Positions 19,887 to 30,169 are shown, counted from the first letter of the stretch. The stretch: DNA of 33,209 bases from Alphaproteobacteria bacterium (GCA_004356985.1 SMXQ01000082.1:1-33209), one strand, 5' to 3'. The notes: generated from the sequence alone by a model not told the origin. Made by a program: numbers and translations.

Positions 19887-22271
19887 ATGACCGGCATTTC
19901 GGCCATATCCCAGCATATTTGGGACATGAAATACCGCCTCAAGGACGCGGCGGGCGGCGCTGTGGACAAAACCATCGACGACACCTGGCGGCGGGTGGCG
20001 GCGGCGCTGGCCGAGGCCGAAGCGCCCGGGGAGCGCGCCGCCTGGGCCCGGCGTTTCCATGACGCGCTCAGCGAATTCGAATTCCTGCCGGCCGGGCGCA
20101 TCATCGCCGGCGCCGGAACCGGGCGCGACGTGACGCTGTTCAACTGCTTTGTCATGGGCACCATCCCCGACGACATGGCGGGCATCTTCGAACACCTCAA
20201 GGAGGCCGCCCTGACCATGCAGAAGGGCGGCGGCATCGGCTATGATTTCTCGACCCTGCGGCCCAAGGGCGCGCCGGTCCGCGGGGTCGGCGCCGATGCC
20301 TCGGGTCCGCTTTCGTTCATGGACGTGTGGGACGCCATGTGCCGCACCATCATGAGCGCGGGGGCGCGCCGCGGCGCCATGATGGGGACGCTCAGCTGCG
20401 ACCACCCCGACATCGAGAGCTTCATCGAGGCCAAGCGCGAACCGGGCCGGTTGAGGATGTTCAACCTTTCGGTGCTGGCAACCGATGCCTTCATGGAGGC
20501 GGTGGACAACGATGCCCCCTGGGAACTGACCTTCGGCGGCGTCAGTTTCCGGACCGTCCAGGCCCGGGACTTATGGGACAAGATCATGCGCGCGACCTAT
20601 TCCTGCGCCGAACCGGGTATCATCTTCATCGATCGCATCAACCGCTTGAACAACCTCTATTACGCCGAGCAGATCAGCGCCACCAATCCCTGCGGCGAAC
20701 AGCCCCTGCCGCCCTACGGCGCCTGCCTTCTGGGGTCCTTCAACCTGGCCCGGCTGGTGCGCGATCCCTTCACCGAGGATGCCCGTCTCGATCTCCGCCG
20801 GCTCCGCGAAATCGTGCCCGTCGCCGTGCGCATGCTGGACAACGCCATCGACGTCTCCCGCTTTCCCCTCCCCCAACAGGCCGCCGAGGCCAAGGCCAAG
20901 CGCCGCATGGGGCTTGGCGTCACCGGGCTCGCCGATGCCCTGATCATGTGCCGCATGCGCTACGGCGCCCCGGAAGCGGTGGCGCTGACGAAAACCTGGA
21001 TGAAGGAGATCGAGCGCGCGGCCTATTCGGCCTCCGTCGAACTGGCCCGCGAGAAGGGCCCATGCGAAGCCTATGAGGGCGCGGCCTACCTCTCGGGCGA
21101 GAGCGTCTCGAGGCTCGAGGCGGACCTGCGCCAGGCCATCGCCAGCCACGGTATCCGCAATGCGCTGCTTACCTCCATCGCCCCCACCGGCACCATTTCG
21201 CTGTTCGCCGACAACGTCTCCTCGGGGATCGAGCCGGTCTTCGCCTTCACCTATACCCGCCACGTGCTGCAGCCCGATGGGACGCGCCGGGACGAAGAGG
21301 TGAGCGATTACGCCTACCGGCTCTATCGTCGAAACTTTGGCGAGGCGGCCGAACTGCCGTCTTATTTCACCGATGCCCAGCGCCTCGCGCCCAACGATCA
21401 CGTGGTCATGCAGGCGGCCGTCCAGCAACACGTGGACGGCTCCATATCCAAGACCATCAACGTCCCCGCCGAGATAACCTTTGACGACTTTAAGGACATC
21501 TACCGCGCCGCCTACCGGGCGGGCTGCAAGGGCTGCACCACCTACCGTCCCAACGAGATCACCGGGGCCGTGCTGGAAGCCCCGGGCGGGAAGCCGGGGG
21601 ACGCGGCCGCCGGCAAACCCCCGCCAAGGGTCGAGGCGCGCCAGGTCGAGCTTCCCCTGGACGCGCCGCCGCCACGGGCCGAGGACCAGTTCGAGGCCGG
21701 CGGCGTGGTCTACATGACCCAGCCGCTGGGCCGCCCGGGCGAGCTTCCCGGCAAGACCTACAAGCTGAAATGGCCGGAATCCGACCACGCCATTTACATC
21801 ACCATCAACGACATCATCCAGGATCGCCGGCAGCGCCCCTTCGAGATTTTCATCAATTCCAAGAACATGGATCACTACGCCTGGACGGTGGCGCTGACGC
21901 GGATGATTTCGGCGGTGTTCCGGCGCGGCGGCGACGTGTCCTTCGTGGTGGAGGAACTCAAGGCGGTGTTCGACCCGCGCGGCGGCCAATGGATGGGGGG
22001 CCGCTACGTGCCCTCGCTGCTGGCCGCCATCGGCGACGTCATCGAAGGCCACCTCATCGACATCGGCTTCATGGCGGCCAAGGAAAACATCGCCGCCAAG
22101 GCGGTGCAAGCGGCCGCCGACGGCGGAGGCGGAGGCGCGGCGGAGGCGGGATCCGGCGGGCAAGGCCCCATGGCCGGGCTCGGCCAATGTCCCAAATGCG
22201 GCGCCGCCGGCATGATCTACCAGGAAGGCTGCGACCTGTGCCTGTCGTGCGGCTATTCCAAATGCGTGTGA
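19887..22271 (+). CDS. nrdJ: Adenosylcobalamin-dependent (class II) ribonucleoside-diphosphate reductase
   Basis: FEFLPAGRIIAGAGTGRDVTLFNCFVM, MQKGGGIGYDFSTLRP, ATNPCGEQPLPPYGACLLGSFNL, TSIAPTGTISLFADNVSSGIEP, C-terminal CDLCLSCGYSKC. Confidence 0.96.
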   Translation: MTGISAISQHIWDMKYRLKDAAGGAVDKTIDDTWRRVAAALAEAEAPGERAAWARRFHDALSEFEFLPAGRIIAGAGTGRDVTLFNCFVMGTIPDDMAGIFEHLKEAALTMQKGGGIGYDFSTLRPKGAPVRGVGADASGPLSFMDVWDAMCRTIMSAGARRGAMMGTLSCDHPDIESFIEAKREPGRLRMFNLSVLATDAFMEAVDNDAPWELTFGGVSFRTVQARDLWDKIMRATYSCAEPGIIFIDRINRLNNLYYAEQISATNPCGEQPLPPYGACLLGSFNLARLVRDPFTEDARLDLRRLREIVPVAVRMLDNAIDVSRFPLPQQAAEAKAKRRMGLGVTGLADALIMCRMRYGAPEAVALTKTWMKEIERAAYSASVELAREKGPCEAYEGAAYLSGESVSRLEADLRQAIASHGIRNALLTSIAPTGTISLFADNVSSGIEPVFAFTYTRHVLQPDGTRRDEEVSDYAYRLYRRNFGEAAELPSYFTDAQRLAPNDHVVMQAAVQQHVDGSISKTINVPAEITFDDFKDIYRAAYRAGCKGCTTYRPNEITGAVLEAPGGKPGDAAAGKPPPRVEARQVELPLDAPPPRAEDQFEAGGVVYMTQPLGRPGELPGKTYKLKWPESDHAIYITINDIIQDRRQRPFEIFINSKNMDHYAWTVALTRMISAVFRRGGDVSFVVEELKAVFDPRGGQWMGGRYVPSLLAAIGDVIEGHLIDIGFMAAKENIAAKAVQAAADGGGGGAAEAGSGGQGPMAGLGQCPKCGAAGMIYQEGCDLCLSCGYSKCV

Positions 22272-22544
22272 GGCGAGGCTTCAGACCGCCTCCCGCCCGC
22301 CCCTGATCTGGCGCGCAAGATAGACCGCGGTGACCCGTTCGCGCGATTCCAGGTAATCGACCACCGCCGCCGCCGCGCCGGCCACCCGCAAGGCGGTGGC
22401 ATGGCGCCGACCCGCCCGGCCAACCAACCCTTGGCGGAGCCGGGGCTTTATCCCCCGCGCCGTTCCCGCTACAGTCTTCGGCGCGTGTAAAATGGTAGTC
22501 TGAGAGACAATTTACATTTTTCCCGACCCGGCGATAAAACCACC

Positions 22545-23606
22545 ATGACCGAACCCAAGGCCAGCCGTCTCGGCGCCCGCGTCTCTTCCTGGTTGTTCGT
22601 CGCCTTCCTGGTGGCGGTGGCCGGCGCCACGGCCAGCTGGTTCCTCGGCGCCGACCTGGTTCGCGAGCGCATCAACACCATCGCCCGCGCATCGGTCGGG
22701 TCGGGCGGCAGTTTCAAAACCACCGGCATCACCGTCACCGGTTTTCCCTTCACCTTCGACACCGAGATCGCCGGCGTCAGGGTCACCGGACGGACGCCAC
22801 GGGGCCTATGGGAATGGCGGGCCGACCGCATCACCGCGCGGATTTCGCCGTGGCGCGCCGGCGGGCTCACCTTCGATCTCGCCGGCAGCCACAAGCTCCG
22901 CTTCCGCATCGGCCGCCAGCCGCTGGATCTCGACATCACGGCGGGCCAGGCCCCGGGCACGTTCACCGAGGCCAGGGACGACGCCCCGAGCATCTTCAAG
23001 GTGAACATCCGCAAGCTGGTGATCCGCGAATCGGTCACCGGCCAGCGCATCGACGCGGATTCCATGTCGCTGCAATTGTTCGGTTATGCGCGGGCGAAAA
23101 CCACCAGTACGGATTTCTCGGCCGGTTTGTTGCTCGAACTCAACGGCGTCACCCTGCCCAAGGGGGCGGAAAAGCTGCTGGGCCGCAAGCTCCAGCGCTT
23201 CGCCGCCGAGATTCAAGTCCTGGGAGACCTGCCGCTGCCCCTGGAAAGGCCCCGGCTCACCCGCTGGCGCAATGATGGCGGCGTTCTCGAGATCAAGAAC
23301 CTGGACCTCGCCTGGGGGCCGGCCAAGCTGTCGGGCAATGGCACCATGGGTTTAGACGAATCACTTCAGCCCGAGGCTTCGCTGACGGCGCGGATCACCG
23401 GCCATGGCAAGACGGTCGATGCCTTGGTCGCCGCCGGGGTGGTCCGGGAAAGGGTGGCCCGCGGGGTGAAACTGGTTCTCGACATGATGGCGCGCCGCGA
23501 GAGCCCGGGCAGCGAAGCGGTCATCCGCCTGCCTTTGTCCATCCAGAACCGGGTGATCTACGTGGGGCCGGCGCGGCTCGCGCGGCTGCCGCAGATCCGC
23601 TGGTAA
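22545..23606 (+). CDS. DUF2125 domain-containing protein
   Basis: 353 aa, N-terminal TM; TVTGFPFTFDTEIAGVRVTGRTPRGLWEWRADRITARISPW. Confidence 0.8.
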   Translation: MTEPKASRLGARVSSWLFVAFLVAVAGATASWFLGADLVRERINTIARASVGSGGSFKTTGITVTGFPFTFDTEIAGVRVTGRTPRGLWEWRADRITARISPWRAGGLTFDLAGSHKLRFRIGRQPLDLDITAGQAPGTFTEARDDAPSIFKVNIRKLVIRESVTGQRIDADSMSLQLFGYARAKTTSTDFSAGLLLELNGVTLPKGAEKLLGRKLQRFAAEIQVLGDLPLPLERPRLTRWRNDGGVLEIKNLDLAWGPAKLSGNGTMGLDESLQPEASLTARITGHGKTVDALVAAGVVRERVARGVKLVLDMMARRESPGSEAVIRLPLSIQNRVIYVGPARLARLPQIRW

Positions 23607-23614
23607 CCGGCCCC

Positions 23615-23637
23615 GGCGCCAAAAAATTTCCGGCGCC
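23615..23637. terminator. Possible bidirectional terminator between convergent genes
   Basis: GGCGCC-AAAAAATTTCC-GGCGCC between DUF2125 and tyrA stops; A/T run is in the loop, so the call is weak. Confidence 0.35.
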
Positions 23638-24534
23638 TCAGGCCTGCCCGGCCTCGACGATGGAACGGCGGATGGCCCGCGTGCGCTTGAAGATTTCCTC
23701 CAGCGCCGCACCGTCCCCGTAACGGATGGCGCGCTGCAGCGCCGTCAGGTCCTCGTCGAAACGGCCCAGCATTTCCAGCACCGCGTCCTTGTTGGCCAGG
23801 AACACGTCCCGCCACATGACCGGGTCCGACGCGGCGATGCGGGTGAAATCACGGAACCCCCCGGCGGCGAACTTGATGACCTCGCGCTGGAGATGAGTCT
23901 CCAGATCCGTCGCCGTGCCGACGATGGTATAGGCGATCAGATGGGGCAGGTGGGAGGTGATCGCCAGCACCATGTCGTGATGGCGCGGATCCATGGAATC
24001 GACCTTGCTGCCCACCGCGCGCCACAGCGCCTCGACCCTTGCCACGGCCGCCTCGTCGGTCCCCGGCGGCGGGGTGAGAATGCACCAGCGCCCCTCGAAC
24101 AGTTCGGCAAAGCCCGCCTCGGGGCCGGATTCCTCGGTCCCCGCCACCGGATGGGCGGGCACGAAATGGACGCCGTCAGGGATATGCGGCGCCACCGCGT
24201 CCACCACGGCGCCCTTGACCGATCCCACGTCGGTGACGATGGCGCCCGGGTCCAGCGCCGGGGATATCTCTTGGGCGATCGCCCCGGTCACCCCCACGGG
24301 CACGGCGATGACCACCAAATCGGCGCCCTTGACCGCCGCCGCCGCGCTATCCGCCGCCCGGTCGATGAAGCCGAGGCCGAGCGCCAACTCCCGGGTCTCT
24401 TGGCTGCGGGCATGGCCGACGATCTCGCCGGCCAGCCCATGGCGCTTGATGGCGCGCGCCAGGGACGATCCTATGAGGCCGAGCCCGATCAACGCGACAC
24501 GTTCGAAGTATACCTTTTTCCGACCTTCAGCCAT
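23638..24534 (-). CDS. Prephenate/arogenate dehydrogenase
   Basis: VALIGLGLIGSSLARAIKRHGL...VIAVPVGVTGAI...IVTDVGSVKGAVVDAV...FVPAHPVAGTEESGPEAG. Confidence 0.93.
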   Translation of the reverse strand: MAEGRKKVYFERVALIGLGLIGSSLARAIKRHGLAGEIVGHARSQETRELALGLGFIDRAADSAAAAVKGADLVVIAVPVGVTGAIAQEISPALDPGAIVTDVGSVKGAVVDAVAPHIPDGVHFVPAHPVAGTEESGPEAGFAELFEGRWCILTPPPGTDEAAVARVEALWRAVGSKVDSMDPRHHDMVLAITSHLPHLIAYTIVGTATDLETHLQREVIKFAAGGFRDFTRIAASDPVMWRDVFLANKDAVLEMLGRFDEDLTALQRAIRYGDGAALEEIFKRTRAIRRSIVEAGQA

Positions 24535-25642
24535 CGGCCGCTCCTTCCAAAGCCATGAATTCCGCCAGCGCCGCGGCTACCGCATCGATCTCTGGGGTGA
24601 GACCGATGGTGATGCGCAAGGCGTCGGGCAAGCCATAGGCGGCCAAGCGGCGGACGATGATGCCGCGCGCTTTGAGGTGATCGTCGGCGGCCTGGGCCTG
24701 TGGGGCACCGCCGGGGAATCGGGCCAGCACGAAATTACCGGCGCTGGGCGGCACAAAAATGCCCGCTTCGGTCAGGGCTTGGCTAAGGCGGCCGCGCTCG
24801 GCCGTGTTGTGCGCGACGGCGGCGGCCTCATGGTCGCGGTCCGCCAAGGCGGCGATCCCCGCCGCCTGGGCGGCCCCCGATACGTTGAACGGCATCCTCA
24901 ACCGGTTGACCACGTCGATCACATGGGCCGGCCCATAGGCCCATCCGAGCCTCAGATTGCCGAGCCCGAAGATCTTGGAAAAGGTCCGGGTCATGATCGT
25001 GTTCTCGGTCTCGTCGACCAGTGCGGCGCCGGAATCGTAGTCCTCCTCGGTCACGAATTCGGCATAGGCCGAGTCGATCACCAGCATCAGCCCTGGGGGC
25101 AGGCCGGCGCGTAGGCGGCGCAGTTGGTCGCCGGAAAGGTAAGAACCGGTGGGGTTGTTGGGATTGGCGAGATAGGCCAGCCGGGTGCGGTTGCCCGCCC
25201 GGGCGATGAACCCGTCGACATCGGCCCTCAGGTCGATTTCCGGCACCTTCACCGGTTGCGCCCCGACCGCCTGGGCGGCGATGGGGTAAATCAGGAAGCC
25301 GTGCTCGGAATACAGCACGTCGTCCCCCTCCCCCGCATAGGCGCGCGCCAACAGCGCCAGAATCTCATCGGAACCGGCGCCGCAGACGATGCGCGCGGGG
25401 TCGAGCCCGAAACGCCCGCCGATGGCGTCGCGCAAGGCGGTGGCCGCGCCGTCGGGATAACGGTCGAGGTTATGGGAAGCCGCCTCGAAGGCGGCCACGG
25501 CCTTGGGCGATGGGCCGAGGGCGCCTTCGTTGGACGAGAGCTTGATGACATCGCGCCGTCCTTCCAGAGCCGATTCTCCCCCCTGGTAGGGCGTGATGCC
25601 CAGCACCCCGGGCCTGGGCTGAAGGGGCCGGGGACCGGTCAT
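24527..25642 (-). CDS. hisC: Histidinol-phosphate / aromatic aminotransferase
   Basis: PLP fold-type I; KLSSNEGALGPSPKAV, LANPNNPTGSYL, DSAYAEFV, TRTFSKIFGLGNLRLGWAYG; ATG at 25642 overlaps the upstream stop. Confidence 0.92.
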   Translation of the reverse strand: MTGPRPLQPRPGVLGITPYQGGESALEGRRDVIKLSSNEGALGPSPKAVAAFEAASHNLDRYPDGAATALRDAIGGRFGLDPARIVCGAGSDEILALLARAYAGEGDDVLYSEHGFLIYPIAAQAVGAQPVKVPEIDLRADVDGFIARAGNRTRLAYLANPNNPTGSYLSGDQLRRLRAGLPPGLMLVIDSAYAEFVTEEDYDSGAALVDETENTIMTRTFSKIFGLGNLRLGWAYGPAHVIDVVNRLRMPFNVSGAAQAAGIAALADRDHEAAAVAHNTAERGRLSQALTEAGIFVPPSAGNFVLARFPGGAPQAQAADDHLKARGIIVRRLAAYGLPDALRITIGLTPEIDAVAAALAEFMALEGAADG

Positions 25643-26535
25643 GGGCCGCCTCCCGGCGGCGGTGCGCCCGAGGGGGGCCCGGGCGCGGCGCGGGGCGGCA
25701 CCGCGAAGGCGCCGATCACCGCGATGCGCGGGGCGGCTTCGCCCAACGCCTCGGCCAGGGCCGCCAGGGCGGGGTTCTCGGGCGTGAAAAAGCCGTCGAC
25801 CTCGGTGAGATGGCAAACAGGGAGGCCGCCTTCCCCGGCGCCGTGGGACCAGGTCGCGCGAACGGTGAAACCGGCCGCGTCAAACCCGTCGCGGATACGC
25901 GACCTGGCCAGGCCGGATTCGGTCTCCAGGGCCACCAGGGTGCGGTCGTCGCCCGAGGGCTCGGGGGTCATCAGGGCCAGGGCCAGGCCCTCGGTGCAGC
26001 CGTCGGCGGGGGCGAGGCCCAGGGCGGCCGGCAACCGGGCGACCACCCGCGGGGTGCCTTCGGCCATCAGCGGCGGCCACCACGGCTGTGCCTCCTCGTT
26101 CATGGGGGTGGGAACGATTCCGACGCTCACGGTGCCGTCCGCCACCGCCGCGGCCACCTGGGCGGGGCCCGCCATGGGCACGATGGAGGTCGCCGCGCCA
26201 TATTGGTCGCGGGCCAGCGCCCAACACGACGGGCCGCCATCGGGCATGGAAGCGGCGACCGAAAAGATGCCCTGCTGGCGCACCGCGGCGGAAACGATTT
26301 CGCGGAAGATGCGGACCACGGCGGCGCCGTCCAGGTCGCCGTCGGCCCGCGCCAGCAGCCGGCGGAGGATTTCCGCCTCGCGGCCCGGGCGCAGGACGGG
26401 GCCGCCATCGGCGCCCTTGAGCGCGCCGATGGCCCGCACCAGCTTGGCCCGGCCCAGGAGCAAATCCACCAGCGCGTCGTCCAGCCGGTCGATCTCGCCC
26501 CTTAGTCCCGCCAAGGTGGGTTCTGGGTCTGTCAT
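25639..26535 (-). CDS. Chorismate mutase (AroQ-type) with prephenate-dehydratase/ACT-like C-terminal region
   Basis: LRGEIDRLDDALVDLLLGRAKLVRAIGALKG...GREAEILRRLL...IFREIVSAAVRQQ followed by ~200 aa with weak PDT/ACT resemblance. Confidence 0.8.
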   Translation of the reverse strand: MTDPEPTLAGLRGEIDRLDDALVDLLLGRAKLVRAIGALKGADGGPVLRPGREAEILRRLLARADGDLDGAAVVRIFREIVSAAVRQQGIFSVAASMPDGGPSCWALARDQYGAATSIVPMAGPAQVAAAVADGTVSVGIVPTPMNEEAQPWWPPLMAEGTPRVVARLPAALGLAPADGCTEGLALALMTPEPSGDDRTLVALETESGLARSRIRDGFDAAGFTVRATWSHGAGEGGLPVCHLTEVDGFFTPENPALAALAEALGEAAPRIAVIGAFAVPPRAAPGPPSGAPPPGGGP

Positions 26536-26666
26536 TTCACACCCTGTCCATCACACTGGACCCATTATACCGAGCCCGAAAGCGGAACCCCGCCGTAAAG
26601 CGCGGCGGGGACCTAAAATCAGGCCGCTAGTTTTAATCGCAAGGGACTGTAAAATCAAAGAAAACG

Positions 26667-26672
26667 TTGACA
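26667..26672 (+). promoter_or_regulatory. Consensus -35 element (TTGACA) upstream of metX
   Basis: TTGACA then 17 nt to TAGCAA (weak -10). Confidence 0.35.
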
Positions 26673-26763
26673 GTTTGAGCGATCCTCCCTAGCAATCCCA
26701 TCCCTTGGGACGATGGGGCAAGCGGACAGGGGCCCCAGGGCAGGGCCGGCCGGTGCGGATGCT

Positions 26764-27948
26764 ATGGCAAGCGGTACAGGACTACAGGGAACGGGCGGCG
26801 GCACCATCGACCGCCGCACTTTGCCCGGTGAATTCGTCACCTTGGCGAAAGAGGCGCCGCTCGACCTCGATTCCGGTGCCCGGCTGGGGCCCATCAACGT
26901 CGCCTATACCACCCACGGCACGCTCAACACCGACAAGTCCAACGCCATCCTGATCTGTCACGCGCTGACCGGCGACCAGTTCGTTTGCGGCACCCATCCC
27001 ATAACCAAACGGCCCGGCTGGTGGGACACCACGGTGGGGCCGGGCAAGCCGCTCGACACCGACCGCTATTTCCTGATCTGCCCCAATCTCCTCGGTGGCT
27101 GCATGGGGACCACCGGGCCCAGCGAGACCAATCCGGCGACCGGGAAGCCCTGGGGTCTCGATTTCCCGGTGATCACCATCGGCGACATGGTGAACGTCCA
27201 GAAGCTTTTAGTGGATCATCTCGGCATCGGCCAGCTGTTTTCGGTGATCGGCGGTTCCATGGGCGGCATGCAGGCGCTCGATTGGGCCGTGCGTTTCCCA
27301 GAGCGGGTCTTTTCGGTGATGCCCATCGCCTCGGCGCTGCGCACCTCGGCCCAGAACATCGCCCATCACGAGGTCGGGCGCCAAGCGGTGATGGCCGATC
27401 CCGACTGGTGCGGCGGGCGCTACCAGGAAGAGGGCAAGAGGCCCCATCGCGGCCTCGCGGTGGCGCGCATGGGGGCGCATATCACCTATCTTTCGGAATC
27501 GGCGCTGACCCGCAAGTTCGGGCGCAGCCTCCAGGGCCGCGACCGGGTCACCTACGGGTTCGAGGCCGATTTTCAGGTGGAAAGCTACCTGCGCCACCAA
27601 GGCATCACCTTCGTCGACCGGTTCGACGCCAATTCGTACCTCTACATCACCCGGGCGATGGATTACTTCGATTTGGTGGAGGAACACGGCGGCGTCGCCA
27701 CCGACATTTTCGCCGGCACCAATGTGCGCTTCGGCGTCATCAGCTTCACCAGCGATTGGATGTTCCCGACCGCCGAGAACCGCGAGATCGTCAAGGCGCT
27801 CAACGGCGTCGGCGCCAATGTCAGCTTCGTCGAGATCGAAACCGACCAGGGCCACGATTCCTTCTTGATGGATATCGCCGACTATCACCGGGTGATCCGC
27901 GGCTTCCTGGAGGGGGCGGCGGAACTGCGGGGGGCGGCCGGGCCATGA
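26764..27948 (+). CDS. metX: Homoserine O-acetyltransferase
   Basis: [20 protein letters not shown]...[59 protein letters not shown]...[16 protein letters not shown]. Confidence 0.95.
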   Translation: MASGTGLQGTGGGTIDRRTLPGEFVTLAKEAPLDLDSGARLGPINVAYTTHGTLNTDKSNAILICHALTGDQFVCGTHPITKRPGWWDTTVGPGKPLDTDRYFLICPNLLGGCMGTTGPSETNPATGKPWGLDFPVITIGDMVNVQKLLVDHLGIGQLFSVIGGSMGGMQALDWAVRFPERVFSVMPIASALRTSAQNIAHHEVGRQAVMADPDWCGGRYQEEGKRPHRGLAVARMGAHITYLSESALTRKFGRSLQGRDRVTYGFEADFQVESYLRHQGITFVDRFDANSYLYITRAMDYFDLVEEHGGVATDIFAGTNVRFGVISFTSDWMFPTAENREIVKALNGVGANVSFVEIETDQGHDSFLMDIADYHRVIRGFLEGAAELRGAAGP

Positions 27949-28640
27949 GCACCACAGACGGCAATGACGGCCCCGGCGGCACCGCCGGCCCGGGCGGGGG
28001 GGCAGGGCCGAAAAATCGCATCCGCGTCGATCAACAGCTGATCGCCGACCTGGTACCGGCCGGCGCGCGGGTTCTCGATGTCGGCTGCGGCGACGGTGCG
28101 CTGCTTTACCATCTCAGCCATTTCAAGGGAGCCGACGCGCGCGGCATCGAGATCAACCGGACCCGGGTGGCCGCCTGCCTCAACCAGGGGCTCTCGGTGA
28201 TCCAGGGCGACGCCGAGGTCGAGCTCAGGGATTATCCCACCGGCTCGTTCGACTGCGTGGTGCTGAGCCAGACCATCCAGGCGATGGGCGATCCCAAGGG
28301 CACCCTGGAAACCCTGCTGAGGATCGGCAATCGCGCGGTGGTGTCGATCACCAATGGGGGGTATTGGCGCAATCGCGTGCAATTGGCGCTTGGCGGACGG
28401 GTGCCGTTCCGGGAAAATCCCGGCGAAAGATGGTACGACACCACCAATATCCATCCCTGCACGATCCGTGATTTCGTCGGCCTGGTCGATGAAATGGGCA
28501 TCAACATCGAGCAATGTTTCGCCGTCAGCGCATCGGGGGCCTACCGCGAGGTCTATCCCTCGTCCGCCGCCGCCAACCTGTTCGCGGTCCAGGCCGTGTT
28601 CGTGCTGGGCTGGCGCTCAGCGCCTGATGAGGCGGGGTAG
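27945..28640 (+). CDS. metW: Methionine biosynthesis protein MetW
   Basis: [17 protein letters not shown]...[48 protein letters not shown]...[19 protein letters not shown] overlap with metX. Confidence 0.95.
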   Translation: MSTTDGNDGPGGTAGPGGGAGPKNRIRVDQQLIADLVPAGARVLDVGCGDGALLYHLSHFKGADARGIEINRTRVAACLNQGLSVIQGDAEVELRDYPTGSFDCVVLSQTIQAMGDPKGTLETLLRIGNRAVVSITNGGYWRNRVQLALGGRVPFRENPGERWYDTTNIHPCTIRDFVGLVDEMGINIEQCFAVSASGAYREVYPSSAAANLFAVQAVFVLGWRSAPDEAG

Positions 28641-29354
28641 TCCCACATCCGCCGGCACCACGACGGTTCGCCTGCGCCCCTGGGCGGTGACCGGGCTGGC
28701 CGCGTAAATCTGCTTTCCCGCCTCCATCAGCACCACGCCCGCGAAACGCGGAAACCAGCGGCTGCCCACTTTTTCCCAGGCGGGCGCGGCGCCCAGCACC
28801 ATGCGCGAGCGCGCCGGCGGCATGAACAAGGCGCCGGCCTCCGCGCTCGGCGTGAATAGGCAATCGCGCAGCAGCCGGGAAAGCTGGCCCGGGGTGAAGG
28901 GATGGCCATGGCCGAAGGGGGTTCGCTCCAGGCGCGCCCAGATGCCGTGGCGGTTGGGCACCACCGCCAGCATGCGCCCGGAATCGCTCAACACCCGCCA
29001 GACCTCGCGCAGCATGGGGCGCAGCTGCTCGGAATTCTCGATGCCGTGAACCAACAGGATGCGGTCTATGGAATTATCGGCAAAGGGCAGTTCCGCCTCG
29101 TCCACCAGAACCGTCCTATCGGGCCCGCCCGGGGGCCAGTGGATAACGCCCTGGCCCGCCGGCATGGCGGCGATCACCCGCTCGGCGTCGTCCAGGAACG
29201 GCCGCAGATAGGGCGGCCCATAGCCCAGCCCCAGCACCCGGCGGCGGGTCAGATCGGGCCAGATCTCGCGAATCCGGCGGCGCACCACGCGGCTCGTCAC
29301 CTGGCCCAGGCTGGTGGCGTAAAAATCCCTGAGATCGACCACGTCCATCCACAT
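28617..29354 (-). CDS. Class I SAM-dependent methyltransferase
   Basis: RRVLGLGYGPPYLRPFL...VDEAELPFADNSIDRILLVHGIENSEQLRPMLREVWRVLSDSGRMLAVVPNRHG. Confidence 0.88.
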   Translation of the reverse strand: MWMDVVDLRDFYATSLGQVTSRVVRRRIREIWPDLTRRRVLGLGYGPPYLRPFLDDAERVIAAMPAGQGVIHWPPGGPDRTVLVDEAELPFADNSIDRILLVHGIENSEQLRPMLREVWRVLSDSGRMLAVVPNRHGIWARLERTPFGHGHPFTPGQLSRLLRDCLFTPSAEAGALFMPPARSRMVLGAAPAWEKVGSRWFPRFAGVVLMEAGKQIYAASPVTAQGRRRTVVVPADVGLPRLIRR

Positions 29355-29527
29355 GGCGCGAAGCCTATCATACCAGGGGCCCGGGCGGGGCCCGGGCGGG
29401 GACTGGGCTATGGCGCGCCACGCCGCCGGAAAATGGCCGCCCCATTGGCGCAAGCGGGCTGGAAATGCTACCCTCGGGGCGCTCCGGCGTAAGACGCCGG
29501 CATGCTGGCCCCCAGGGAGAACCGCCC

Positions 29528-30124
29528 ATGAAACTCTACTATTCGCCGACCTCGCCCTATGTCCGAATCGTGCGCGTCGCCGCCCTGGAAAAGGGCGTGG
29601 ACGGACGCATCGAGCTGATCGACGCCCGCGCCGAGGGCAACGACACCGAGGACAAGAACCCGCTCAACAAGGTGCCCACCTTGATCACCGACGACGGCGA
29701 AACCCTGATCGAATCGAGGCTGATCTGCCGCTACCTGGATTCCCTTGGCGCGGGGCCGGAACTCTATCCCCGGGAGGCCTCGGCCCGGCGCCCGGTGCTG
29801 CAGTTCGAGGCCTTGATCCACGGCGTGCTCGACGCCACCGTGCTCCGGCGCATGGAGACCCGGCGCGAAGACGGCACCCAATCGGCTTGGTGGGACCAAC
29901 GCCAGAAGCGCAAGATCGCCCTCGGCCTCGACCGGCTCGAGGCGGACATCGAGGCCGTCACCGGGGCGCCGACCATCGCCCCCATTGCCCTCGGCTGCGC
30001 GCTTTCCTTCCTCGACCGCGTCCTGGCCGATACCGATTGGCGCGCCGATCACCCCCGCCTCAAAGCCTGGTACGAAACTTACAAAGACACCCCCTCCATG
30101 GCCGCCACCGCGCCCGGAGACTGA
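29528..30124 (+). CDS. Glutathione S-transferase family protein
   Basis: MKLYYSPTSPYVRIVRVAALEKGV...NPLNKVPTLITDDGETLIESRLICRYLD. Confidence 0.93.
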   Translation: MKLYYSPTSPYVRIVRVAALEKGVDGRIELIDARAEGNDTEDKNPLNKVPTLITDDGETLIESRLICRYLDSLGAGPELYPREASARRPVLQFEALIHGVLDATVLRRMETRREDGTQSAWWDQRQKRKIALGLDRLEADIEAVTGAPTIAPIALGCALSFLDRVLADTDWRADHPRLKAWYETYKDTPSMAATAPGD

Positions 30125-30169
30125 GCACGGCCCATCGATCAGCGCAGCGCCCCAAAAGGTGCCGCGCCA

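Noticed and set aside
22100-22160. Gly/Ala-rich tract in NrdJ (AADGGGGGAAEAGSGGQG)
   Set aside because: Consistent with a flexible linker before the C-terminal redox-active CxxC tail of class II RNR.
20571-22187. 538-aa minus-strand ORF opposite nrdJ
   Set aside because: Antisense shadow of a highly conserved gene.
26536-26763. SAM-II or other SAM riboswitch upstream of metX
   Set aside because: I could not identify the conserved core; only a generic hairpin is present. A cmscan is needed to be definitive.
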